From Pseudomonas fortuita (GTDB lineage: Bacteria; Pseudomonadota; Gammaproteobacteria; Pseudomonadales; Pseudomonadaceae), in contig NZ_CP114035.2 in the NCBI RefSeq assembly GCF_026898135.2, forward strand, positions 4,381,501 through 4,445,500: a stretch of DNA of 64,000 nt, read 5' to 3'. Made by a program: the position numbers and the translations under genes. The notes beneath the pieces are model-generated. The model made no database searches and was not told where the DNA came from. It saw nothing but the letters and a program-made list of their open reading frames with translations. Of the stretch, positions 26,991 through 34,516 are shown one piece after another; within the stretch, counting starts at the first letter, position 1, and each line of letters opens with the position of its first letter.

Positions 26991-27527
26991 TCAACCCTCC
27001 TTGACCAGGCCGAGATCGTTGAGCACCTTGCGGGTAGCGTCGTAATAACGCACGTAGCCGGTGCAGCGGCAGATGTGGTGCCCGAGGCTGGCCTCGATGC
27101 GGTCTTCCACTTCGCTCTTCTTCAACGGCTGGCGCTGGGCCGTTTCCACCAGCACGGTAGCAGCGTTGACGAACCCCGGCGCGCAGTAGCTGCACTGGAA
27201 GGCGAACAGGTCAACGAACTTCTGCTGGATCGGGTTCAGCGTCAGGTTGCCGGCCTCGTCCGGTTTGGCGTGGCCCTCGATGGTGCGCACCTTCTTGCCC
27301 TCGAAATAGTGGGCGCCGGTGATGCAGGTGCGCACTTCCTCGCTGGTGCCGTCGGGGTTGTCGACGATCACCACGCAGGCGTGGCAGATGCCTTGGCCAC
27401 AGCCCAGGCGCGAGCCGGTGAGGTTCTGGTGTTCGTGCAGGTAGTCGATCATCGCCAGGTCAGCGGGGACCTCGACCGGGCCGACCGGTTGACCGTTGAG
27501 GGTCAGTTGCAGTGGACGGTTAGCCAT
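26991..27527 (-). CDS. 2Fe-2S subunit of xanthine-oxidase-family hydroxylase (IorA-like)
   Basis: This 178-residue small subunit carries both iron-sulfur clusters. The plant-ferredoxin type is formed by GCGQGICHACVV with a later RTC. The C-terminal helical type is formed by FQCSYCAPGF and HHICRCTGYVRYY. The start is ATG 27527, preceded by AAGGAGG; it overlaps the end of the large-subunit gene by 8 bases, and its stop lies just before the cytochrome start. It carries electrons from the molybdenum site to the cytochrome c subunit. There is no signal peptide, so export probably occurs in complex with the Tat-targeted large subunit, as known for related enzymes. Confidence 0.93.
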   Translation of the reverse strand: MANRPLQLTLNGQPVGPVEVPADLAMIDYLHEHQNLTGSRLGCGQGICHACVVIVDNPDGTSEEVRTCITGAHYFEGKKVRTIEGHAKPDEAGNLTLNPIQQKFVDLFAFQCSYCAPGFVNAATVLVETAQRQPLKKSEVEDRIEASLGHHICRCTGYVRYYDATRKVLNDLGLVKEG

Positions 27528-30351
27528 TGAGGGCCTCCTTGATACGGGCTGGGGTGATAGGGAGATCGCGCACGCGCTTGCCGATGGCATGGGCAACGGC
27601 ATTGCCGATGGCCCCCACGACCGGGATCATCACCACTTCGGCGATGCCCTTGGACGGGTCGGTCGGTGACAGCGGCGGGAGAATTTCGCTGGTCTGCTGC
27701 CACACCGCCACGTCGCGCGCATGCGGCAGGCGGTAGCGGTTGAAGTTCCAGTCGCCCTCCCCGGGCCCACCCTCGTACAACGGCATTTCTTCTGTCAGCG
27801 CGTGGCCGATGCCCATGGCGATACCGCCTTCTAGCTGGCCCTTGACCAGCTCCGGTACCAGCACCCGGCCGCACTCGACCCAGCTGTGATGGTTGAGCAC
27901 TTGCACTTCATGGGTGCCCTTGTTGACCTTGACTTCAACGAGGGTTGCCACCGGGCTGTAGTAGGTGACCATGGCGTTGTTCAGCTGGGTATCGGGGTAG
28001 GCTGCGTTCTGCCGGTCGAGCAGGTGGTAACCGTGGCTGCTCATCTGCGCCTTCTTGGCGCTCACTGCGCCATCGCCGTACTTCACCGCCACGGCGTCGA
28101 GCGGGAAGCGCTCGCGCACGCCGTCGATGACGAAGTCAGCCTCGGCCCAGCTCCAACGGTTGAAACCGTGCACACTGGCGCCGGTGACCAGGCCCATGTC
28201 GTGGGCCTTCTGTGCCAGCTGGGCGAACGGGATCGGCTGCAGGCCGTTACCGGTCAGCTCACCATTGACCCACACCGCGTTCTCGCGGCGCACCACCAGC
28301 GGGTTGGCCTGGCCGCCATGCGGGCCCTGGCTCCAGATGGCCATGGCCGCCGGCCACAGGCCGTGGTTGAACAGCACGCGCGCCGCTTCGCGGGTGGCAT
28401 GGCTGAAGTAGAAGGCCGAGTTGGTCGCCGACGATGGCGACGCCAGCTTGCCCACCCAGCGCGGGTTGCGCAGCGCGGCATCCTGCTCGGGCTGGCTGAT
28501 CAGGTACGGGTTGCCACTGGTACTCAGTTGCAGCTCTGGCCATTCGGTGACCGCAGTCCTGACCTCGTCAGCCGAGCGGCCAAGGAAATCGCTGACCACC
28601 AGGGCCTGCGAGGTAGACATGCCGGTGCCCAGCTCGGTGCCGATGTGGCGCAGGCTGATGCGGCCCTCGCGGCTGAACTCGATGCTGGCCATCGGCGCCT
28701 CGGAGCCGGTGCCGAAGTCCTTCTGGCAAATTGCAAAGCCCACGCCGTACCAGTGGTCCTGGTCCTGCGCGTCCATCTGCTGCTTGCGCGTATCGCGGTT
28801 GCGCCACCCTTCATGCACGGCGGCCTTGTCGAGAATCTCGTACAGACGCAGCGCGCCCGCCGGCACCGCGCCCTGGGTGTTTTTCATGCCCGATTTCAGC
28901 GCGTTGGCACGGCGCAGGTCGATGGCATCGACGCCCAGGCGGCCGGCAATTTCATCGACCATCATCTCGGTGGCCGCCATGCTCTGCAAGGTGCCGTAGC
29001 CGCGCATGGAGCCGGCCTCGACACCGCGAGAATGGTAGGCGGTGACCGACAGGTCGTTCTGCGGCATGTAATAGATCGACTGCGCTGCCGTAGCCCCCAC
29101 CGCAGCTACCGACGGGCTGTAGTTGATGCGCCCGCCGCCGTCGCAGCTCATGTCGGCGCGGAAGATCTTGAAGCTGTTGTCCTTTTTGTCCACGGCCAAC
29201 TGGTAGCGAATATCGAAGGCATGGCGCTTGATGCCACTCTGGAACTGCTCGTAACGGTCGTTGGCCAGGCGGATCGGCACGCCGGCGCCATACAGCGCAG
29301 CCACGGCGGCGTAGAAGACGAAGATGTTGTTGTCTTTGGAGCCATAGCCCACGGTGTAACCCGGGTGCATGTTCAGCGTATTCAGGGCGAAACGCGACGG
29401 CTTGATCATGTGCACGCATTCCTGCGCCACTTCGAACGGGCACTGGGTGGCGACCACGAAGTGCAGCGTGCCGCTGGCGGGGTCGTACCAGCCATTGCCG
29501 TTGTCCGGCTCCAGCGCGGCGGGTTCGATGGACGGCGTTTTGTAGCGCTCGTCGAACACCAGCCAGTCCTCGGGCGGGTTGTCCAGTTGCTCGGCCATGC
29601 GCTTGGCGTAGAACAGCCCCTGCTCGGTCAGGTCGCCATGCTGGTTGGGCTGTTTCGACCACACCGGCTTGCGGTTGAGAATGGTCGGGAACAGCATGGA
29701 ATTCTTCAGGCTCGAGAATTCATCGTCGTCGAACGGCGTGGCACCGCCGACGCGCACGAAGCGGAAGCTGCCGTAAGGGTCGCGCTGGTACAGCGGTGCC
29801 TGGGCGCCGTAACGGATCGCCTGTTCGTTGAACTGCAGCTTGCGTTTGGCCTGGCGGAAGCGCTCGAAGTCGTGCCAGATCAGGATTGCCACCGGGTGGC
29901 CAATGAACATCGGCACCTTGCCGGGCGGCAGCAGCGGGTCGGGCGAATGGGCCTCGGGCCAGGCGAGACCGTCTTTCTCAAGGTCGGCAGCGGTAACGAT
30001 GCGGTCCGGCTGCAACTCGCTTCCGAGCAGGCTAAGGTCATGCCCGGCATAGATACGGTCGGCCTTGGTGGCCTTGAGCAGCAGCGCGTGGCCTTGCTGC
30101 GTTGGCCAGCCAGGCATGTCCTTGGCGCGGATATCGCGGGCGAACACCTTGTCGCCACACACCTTGGACAAGGCATCGTTACGGAAACGGGCCTTGCCGT
30201 CATGGTTCATCCACTTCTGCGGCGAGGTGGTGACGCGGTCCTCCATCAGTGCGGCGAACGCCTGGCTGCCGAGTGGCGCCATGGTCACACCGACACCAGC
30301 TATCAGCCCGCCTTGCAAGAAGGCGCGCCTGGAAATATCACGGTTGGACAT
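27520..30351 (-). CDS. Molybdopterin-binding large subunit, Tat-exported (isoquinoline 1-oxidoreductase beta / aldehyde dehydrogenase type)
   Basis: This 943-residue protein starts at ATG 30351 with AGGATCA upstream. The N-terminus MSNRDISRRAFLQGG carries a twin-arginine motif and then a hydrophobic stretch to about residue 35, so the folded enzyme is sent to the periplasm. Molybdopterin-domain signatures include GVEAGSMRGYGTLQSMAATE, the LGTGMSTSQA segment, and near the C-terminus VKGQLEGGIAMGIGHALTEE. With the downstream 2Fe-2S and cytochrome subunits it forms a three-part hydroxylase of aldehydes or N-heterocycles; the substrate cannot be deduced. It is the first gene of the operon. About 110 further in-frame codons upstream run into a repeat element and are not believed. 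Confidence 0.91.
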   Translation of the reverse strand: MSNRDISRRAFLQGGLIAGVGVTMAPLGSQAFAALMEDRVTTSPQKWMNHDGKARFRNDALSKVCGDKVFARDIRAKDMPGWPTQQGHALLLKATKADRIYAGHDLSLLGSELQPDRIVTAADLEKDGLAWPEAHSPDPLLPPGKVPMFIGHPVAILIWHDFERFRQAKRKLQFNEQAIRYGAQAPLYQRDPYGSFRFVRVGGATPFDDDEFSSLKNSMLFPTILNRKPVWSKQPNQHGDLTEQGLFYAKRMAEQLDNPPEDWLVFDERYKTPSIEPAALEPDNGNGWYDPASGTLHFVVATQCPFEVAQECVHMIKPSRFALNTLNMHPGYTVGYGSKDNNIFVFYAAVAALYGAGVPIRLANDRYEQFQSGIKRHAFDIRYQLAVDKKDNSFKIFRADMSCDGGGRINYSPSVAAVGATAAQSIYYMPQNDLSVTAYHSRGVEAGSMRGYGTLQSMAATEMMVDEIAGRLGVDAIDLRRANALKSGMKNTQGAVPAGALRLYEILDKAAVHEGWRNRDTRKQQMDAQDQDHWYGVGFAICQKDFGTGSEAPMASIEFSREGRISLRHIGTELGTGMSTSQALVVSDFLGRSADEVRTAVTEWPELQLSTSGNPYLISQPEQDAALRNPRWVGKLASPSSATNSAFYFSHATREAARVLFNHGLWPAAMAIWSQGPHGGQANPLVVRRENAVWVNGELTGNGLQPIPFAQLAQKAHDMGLVTGASVHGFNRWSWAEADFVIDGVRERFPLDAVAVKYGDGAVSAKKAQMSSHGYHLLDRQNAAYPDTQLNNAMVTYYSPVATLVEVKVNKGTHEVQVLNHHSWVECGRVLVPELVKGQLEGGIAMGIGHALTEEMPLYEGGPGEGDWNFNRYRLPHARDVAVWQQTSEILPPLSPTDPSKGIAEVVMIPVVGAIGNAVAHAIGKRVRDLPITPARIKEALNG

Positions 30352-30520
30352 GCTTGATCCTCTGGGCAGTGGGGGGCCTGCCCTATTTTTGATTCTAGTG
30401 CTAGCGGGGAAAGCTGACTTGTGCGTCAACTTTACAGCAAGTGAGTGGGGATAGGCAAAGTCAAGCCGACAATATGTCGCGGTGTGTCTGGGGTGATGGG
30501 GGATTGGGGGTGGGCTGTCA

Positions 30521-30808
30521 GGTGTTTGCCGGGGGATTCTTGGCGCCTGGGAGATCGAGCGCCGCCCGCGCGGCGCATCGCGAGCTGCGCTCGCTCCTAC
30601 GTTTGTTTCGGGCCAGTTATTTCTGGGGGATTTGCGCGCGAACGCCTTGGTGCATGGCGCCATATCGCGTCGGACAAACAAGGCGGTCGCGCGCGCCCGT
30701 CACAGGCGTAACTGGCCGGAAATAAACGTAGGAGCGAGCGCAGCTCGCGATGCGCCGCGCGGGCGGCGCTCGATCTCCCAGGCGCTAAGAATCCCCCGAC
30801 AAGCATCT
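30521..30808. repeat. Long inverted-repeat element, copy 1
   Basis: Two arms of over 100 bases, imperfectly complementary. They begin with GGGGGATTCTTGGCGCCTGG on the left, answered by CGCTAAGAATCCCCC on the right, and contain GAGCGCCGCCCGCGCGGCGC at 30557. The centre is a GCGCGCGAACGCC / GGCGGTCGCGCGC stem. It fills most of the gap between the divergent molybdo-hydroxylase operon and dsbD; no gene is seen in it. Confidence 0.88.
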
Positions 30809-30887
30809 GCCCAAAAACCAGAGTTAACCTTCCTTTAATCAATCCCAGCCAGCATGGCCCCATTCCTAGATCTGCCAAGGCGAAGAC

Positions 30888-32603
30888 ATGCGCGTCCTCC
30901 TGCTCTTCCTCACACTGCTTCTGGCCGGGCCGTTGCAGGCCAGCCCGTTCGATGTAAAACCGGACTTCCTGCCGGTCGACCAGGCCTTCGTGCTCACCCA
31001 CGACCGCCAGGCCGATGGCCAGATGCGCCTGTATTTCCAGATCAAGCCGGGCTACTACCTGTACCAGAAGCGCTTGAAATTCGACGGCCTGCCTGCCGAG
31101 CAGCACCCGCAGTTGCCGCCGGCGCTCAACCACCATGACGAATTCTTTGGTGACAGCGCGGTGTACCGCGACCAGCTCGAACTGCTGCTGCCGGCCAATG
31201 CCCAAGGCCAGTTGCGCCTGGGCTGGCAAGGCTGCGCCGACGCCGGCCTGTGCTATCCACCGCAGACCACCCTGATCGAGCTGGGCGGCAGTGTGGCCCC
31301 AGCCGCCGAGCAAGCCAGCGACCAGGCCCTGGCCAGTGGCTTGCAACAGGGCCACCTGGCCTGGAGCCTGCTGGCGTTCTTCGGCCTGGGCCTGCTGCTG
31401 GCGTTTACCCCCTGCTCGCTCCCGATGCTGCCGATCCTTGCCGGGCTGGTACTGGGCAATGGCGCCAGCGCCCGACGCGGCTGGCTGCTGGCCGGGGTGT
31501 ATGTGCTGAGCATGGCACTGGTGTACGCCGCCCTGGGCGTGGTTGCCGCGCTGCTGGGTGCCAGCCTGCAGGCCTGGCTGCAGCAACCCTGGCTGCTGGG
31601 CAGCCTCGCGGGGCTGTTCGTGCTGCTGGCCCTGCCCATGTTTGGCGCCTTCGAGCTGCAACTGCCCGCCGCCGTGCGGGACCGCCTTGACCGCGCCGGG
31701 CAAGGCACCCGTGGCGGCAACCTGTATGGCGCGGCGCTGCTCGGGGCGTTGTCCGGCCTGCTGCTGGGCCCGTGCATGACTGCGCCATTGGCCGGCGCGC
31801 TGCTGTACATCGCCCAGAGCGGCGACGTGCTGCAGGGCGCGCTGGTGCTGTTCAGCCTCGGCCTGGGCATGGGCGTACCGCTGCTGTTGCTGGTAACCCT
31901 GGGCAACCGTTACCTGCCGCGCCCAGGCGCCTGGATGGACCGGGTCAAGGGCGTGTTCGGCTTCGTGTTCCTGGCCATGGCGCTGTATACCGTGCGCAGC
32001 CTGTTGCCCGCCACGCTGCTGCTGGCCCTGAGCGGCGCCTGGCTGATCGCCCTGGCCTGGGCCACCTGGCCGGCCCTGCAGCGCCTGCCAGCGTTGCGCG
32101 CCGTACCGTTGCTGGGCGCCCTGTGGGGCGGCCTGTTGCTGGTAGGCGCCGCAGCCGGTGGCGATGACCTGTGGCAGCCGCTGCGCCCGTTCACCGGTGG
32201 TGGTGGCGCGCCAGTCGCTGGCCAGCATGCCGAAGACAGCTTCGTCACGGTCAGCCGCCCCGAAGACCTGCAACGTGAACTGGATGCGGCCAAGGCTCGT
32301 GGCCAGTGGGTGATGCTCGACTACTATGCCGACTGGTGCGTGTCGTGCAAGGTCATGGAAAAACAGGTGTTCGCCCGCAGCGACGTGCAGGCCGGCCTGG
32401 CCGGGGTGCACCTGCTGCGCCTGGACGTGACCGCCGACAGCACAGCCAGCAAAGCCTTGCTGCAGCGCTACCAGGTACCCGGCCCGCCCAGCATCATCTG
32501 GATCGGCCCGGAAGGCGACGAACGCCGCGCGCGGCGCATTACCGGTGAGGTGGATGCCGCCGCGTTCCAGCAACACTGGGCCCAGACCAGGAGCCAAGGC
32601 TGA
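30888..32603 (+). CDS. dsbD: Thiol:disulfide interchange protein DsbD
   Basis: This 571-residue inner-membrane protein passes electrons from cytoplasmic thioredoxin to periplasmic partners. A signal peptide (MRVLLLFLTLLLAGPLQAS) leads the periplasmic domain, whose redox pair is in CADAGLCYPP near residue 110. About eight membrane helices follow, with the paired cysteines in FTPCSLPMLP near 175 and LLGPCMTAPL near 292. The C-terminal thioredoxin-like domain has YADWCVSCK near residue 485. All six redox cysteines are present. Its last base overlaps the next gene's ATG, so it heads a three-gene redox operon. Confidence 0.95.
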   Translation: MRVLLLFLTLLLAGPLQASPFDVKPDFLPVDQAFVLTHDRQADGQMRLYFQIKPGYYLYQKRLKFDGLPAEQHPQLPPALNHHDEFFGDSAVYRDQLELLLPANAQGQLRLGWQGCADAGLCYPPQTTLIELGGSVAPAAEQASDQALASGLQQGHLAWSLLAFFGLGLLLAFTPCSLPMLPILAGLVLGNGASARRGWLLAGVYVLSMALVYAALGVVAALLGASLQAWLQQPWLLGSLAGLFVLLALPMFGAFELQLPAAVRDRLDRAGQGTRGGNLYGAALLGALSGLLLGPCMTAPLAGALLYIAQSGDVLQGALVLFSLGLGMGVPLLLLVTLGNRYLPRPGAWMDRVKGVFGFVFLAMALYTVRSLLPATLLLALSGAWLIALAWATWPALQRLPALRAVPLLGALWGGLLLVGAAAGGDDLWQPLRPFTGGGGAPVAGQHAEDSFVTVSRPEDLQRELDAAKARGQWVMLDYYADWCVSCKVMEKQVFARSDVQAGLAGVHLLRLDVTADSTASKALLQRYQVPGPPSIIWIGPEGDERRARRITGEVDAAAFQQHWAQTRSQG

Positions 32604-33439
32604 TGCTGACCGTAACCCTCGGGCCACTGACGATGGCCCTCAACCACCTGTTGATGCTCACCGCCCTGGTGATCGCCAGCGTGGTCGGCTGGTGGGTCGC
32701 CCGGCGTGGCGGCGAAAGCCCGGAATCGGCGCTGTTCAACCTGTTCCTGATCGGCCTGCTGTGCGCCCGTGCCGGCTTCGTGCTGGCCTACTGGCCGATG
32801 TACCGCGATGAGCCGTTGCAAATGATCGACATCCGCGACGGCGGGTTCCTGCTCTGGACGGGCCTTGTCGGCATCGTCTTTGGTGCCCTGTGGCAGGGCT
32901 GGCGCCACCCAGGCCTGCGCCGCCCGCTGGGCTGGGCGCTGTTCAGCGGCGCGCTGTTCTGGGGCCTGGCCAGCTTCGGCGGACATTTGTACAGCAAAGG
33001 TACCGAGCTGCCCGAACTGAGCCTGCGCAACGCTGGCGGCCAGCCGGTGGCGCTGCACAGCTACCGCGGCAAGCCATTGGTAATCAACATCTGGGCCACC
33101 TGGTGCCCGCCTTGCCGGCGCGAGATGCCGGTGCTGCAACAGGCGCAAGGCGAATACCCGCATGTGACCTTCCTGTTCGTCAATCAGGGCGAGACCCCGG
33201 AAAACGTCAGCACCTTCCTCGCCACTACCGGCCTGAGCCTGACCCACGTGCTGTTCGACGGCACCGGCCTGCTGGCCCAACGGGTCGGTTCCATGGCCCT
33301 GCCCACGACCTTGTTCTATGACGCCGACGGGCGGCTGATCGGCAGCCACCTGGGCGAGCTGTCCCGGGCCAGCCTGCGCCACGCCCTGGAACCTTTCGAC
33401 CGGGCCACTGCGCCCGCCCCTGCCGCACAAGGAAACTGA
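32603..33439 (+). CDS. Membrane-anchored TlpA-like thioredoxin with multi-helix N-terminus
   Basis: This 278-residue protein has about four hydrophobic segments in the first 125 residues (for example LLMLTALVIASVVGWWVA and LLWTGLVGIVFGALWQGW). The N-terminal part is reminiscent of prolipoprotein diacylglyceryl transferase-like membrane domains. A TlpA/ResA-type thioredoxin domain follows, with WATWCPPCRREMP near residue 170 and a cis-proline site in SMALPTTLFYD. It should act on the periplasmic side as a disulfide reductase fed by DsbD. The ATG overlaps the dsbD stop (TGATG), so translation is coupled. Confidence 0.88.
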   Translation: MLTVTLGPLTMALNHLLMLTALVIASVVGWWVARRGGESPESALFNLFLIGLLCARAGFVLAYWPMYRDEPLQMIDIRDGGFLLWTGLVGIVFGALWQGWRHPGLRRPLGWALFSGALFWGLASFGGHLYSKGTELPELSLRNAGGQPVALHSYRGKPLVINIWATWCPPCRREMPVLQQAQGEYPHVTFLFVNQGETPENVSTFLATTGLSLTHVLFDGTGLLAQRVGSMALPTTLFYDADGRLIGSHLGELSRASLRHALEPFDRATAPAPAAQGN

Positions 33440-33440
33440 C

Positions 33441-34199
33441 ATGCGACTGACTGCACTGCTGCCCCTGTCCCTGGCCCTGCTGGCCGCCCCGCCCCTGCAG
33501 GCCGAAGAGCTGCCCAAGGCGGTTCAGCAACTGCAAGCCAAGGGCGCCGTGATCAAAGGCAGCTTCAACGCGCCTGACGGCCTGCGCGGCTACGCCGCCG
33601 AGTACCAGAACAACGCCCTGGCCCTGTACCTGACCCCTGACGGCAAGCACGTAGTGGTCGGCAGCCTGTTCGACGAACAAGGCAAGGACCTTAGCGCCGA
33701 GCCGTTGGAAAAGCTGGTGTATGCACCGATGAGCAAAGCAATCTGGGCGAAGCTGGAGAAAACCGCCTGGATCGCCGACGGCAAGGCCGATGCACCGCGC
33801 AAGGTGTACCTGTTCAGCGACCCGAACTGCCCTTATTGCAACATGTTCTGGGAACAGGCGCGGCCGTGGGTGGAGTCGGGCAAGGTGCAGTTGCGCCATA
33901 TCATGGTCGGCATCATCCGCGAGGACAGCCCGGGTAAATCGGCGGCGCTGCTGGCTGCGAAAGACCCGGCCAAGGCACTGCAACAGCATGAAAAAGCCGG
34001 CAAGGCCAGCACGCTGAAGGCACTGGAGCAGGTGCCTGAGGCGGTGCAGCAGAAGCTGGCAGCCAACATGGCATTGATGGAAGAGATGGGGTTGCAGGCG
34101 ACTCCGGCGATTTTCTATCAGGATGAGCAGGGCAATCTGCAAAGCCAGCAAGGGGCACCGCGGCCAGAAATGCTGGGCAATATACTGGGTAAACGCTAG
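33441..34199 (+). CDS. dsbG: Periplasmic thiol:disulfide interchange protein DsbG
   Basis: This 252-residue secreted protein has a signal peptide MRLTALLPLSLALLAAPPLQ (cleavage near AEE), an N-terminal dimerisation region and a thioredoxin fold with FSDPNCPYCNMFW near residue 135. The CPYC site and length fit DsbG/DsbC-type isomerases that are kept reduced by DsbD. The conserved cis-proline is in ATPAIFYQDEQG near the C-terminus. It starts one base after the TlpA-like gene's stop. DsbG is known to protect single exposed cysteines from oxidation. Confidence 0.92.
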   Translation: MRLTALLPLSLALLAAPPLQAEELPKAVQQLQAKGAVIKGSFNAPDGLRGYAAEYQNNALALYLTPDGKHVVVGSLFDEQGKDLSAEPLEKLVYAPMSKAIWAKLEKTAWIADGKADAPRKVYLFSDPNCPYCNMFWEQARPWVESGKVQLRHIMVGIIREDSPGKSAALLAAKDPAKALQQHEKAGKASTLKALEQVPEAVQQKLAANMALMEEMGLQATPAIFYQDEQGNLQSQQGAPRPEMLGNILGKR

Positions 34200-34206
34200 C
34201 GGATGT

Positions 34207-34503
34207 CTTGAGTTTTGCAGTGGGGCGGAGATCGAGCGCCGCCCGCGCGGCGCTTCGCGGGGCAAGCCCGCTCCCACATCTGTTTCGGGCCAATTTCGCC
34301 TGTGCCTTCCGCGCGCGCACCCTTGGCGCATGGCTGGAAATGGAAGAGGAGCGAATGCTCACCCTTCGATATCCAATGGAACGAACAGGGGGCGCGCGCC
34401 AATGACTCAGGAGTGATTGGCCCGAAACAAATGTGGGAGCGGGCTTGCCCCGCGAAGCGCCGCGCGGGCGGCGCTCGATTTCCGCCGCCCCGCAAAACCT
34501 AGG
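34207..34503. repeat. Long inverted-repeat element, copy 2
   Basis: The arms start with GTTTTGCAGTGGGGCGGAGA on the left, answered by CCGCCGCCCCGCAAAACCT on the right. They contain GAGCGCCGCCCGCGCGGCGC at 34234 and REP cores (GCGGGGCAAGCCCGCTCCCA) in both. The centre differs from copies 1 and 3. It fills the gap between the convergent dsbG and pvdL genes and could terminate both. Confidence 0.88.
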
Positions 34504-34516
34504 GCGAACCCTAATC

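Noticed and set aside
27886..30357. 823-codon plus-strand frame opposite the molybdopterin large subunit
   Set aside because: Antisense shadow. The minus-strand gene has clear family motifs and this frame has none.
30521..30808. CRISPR or tRNA-like structure in the long inverted repeat
   Set aside because: There is a single pair of arms, no spacer series, and no cloverleaf with conserved tRNA bases.
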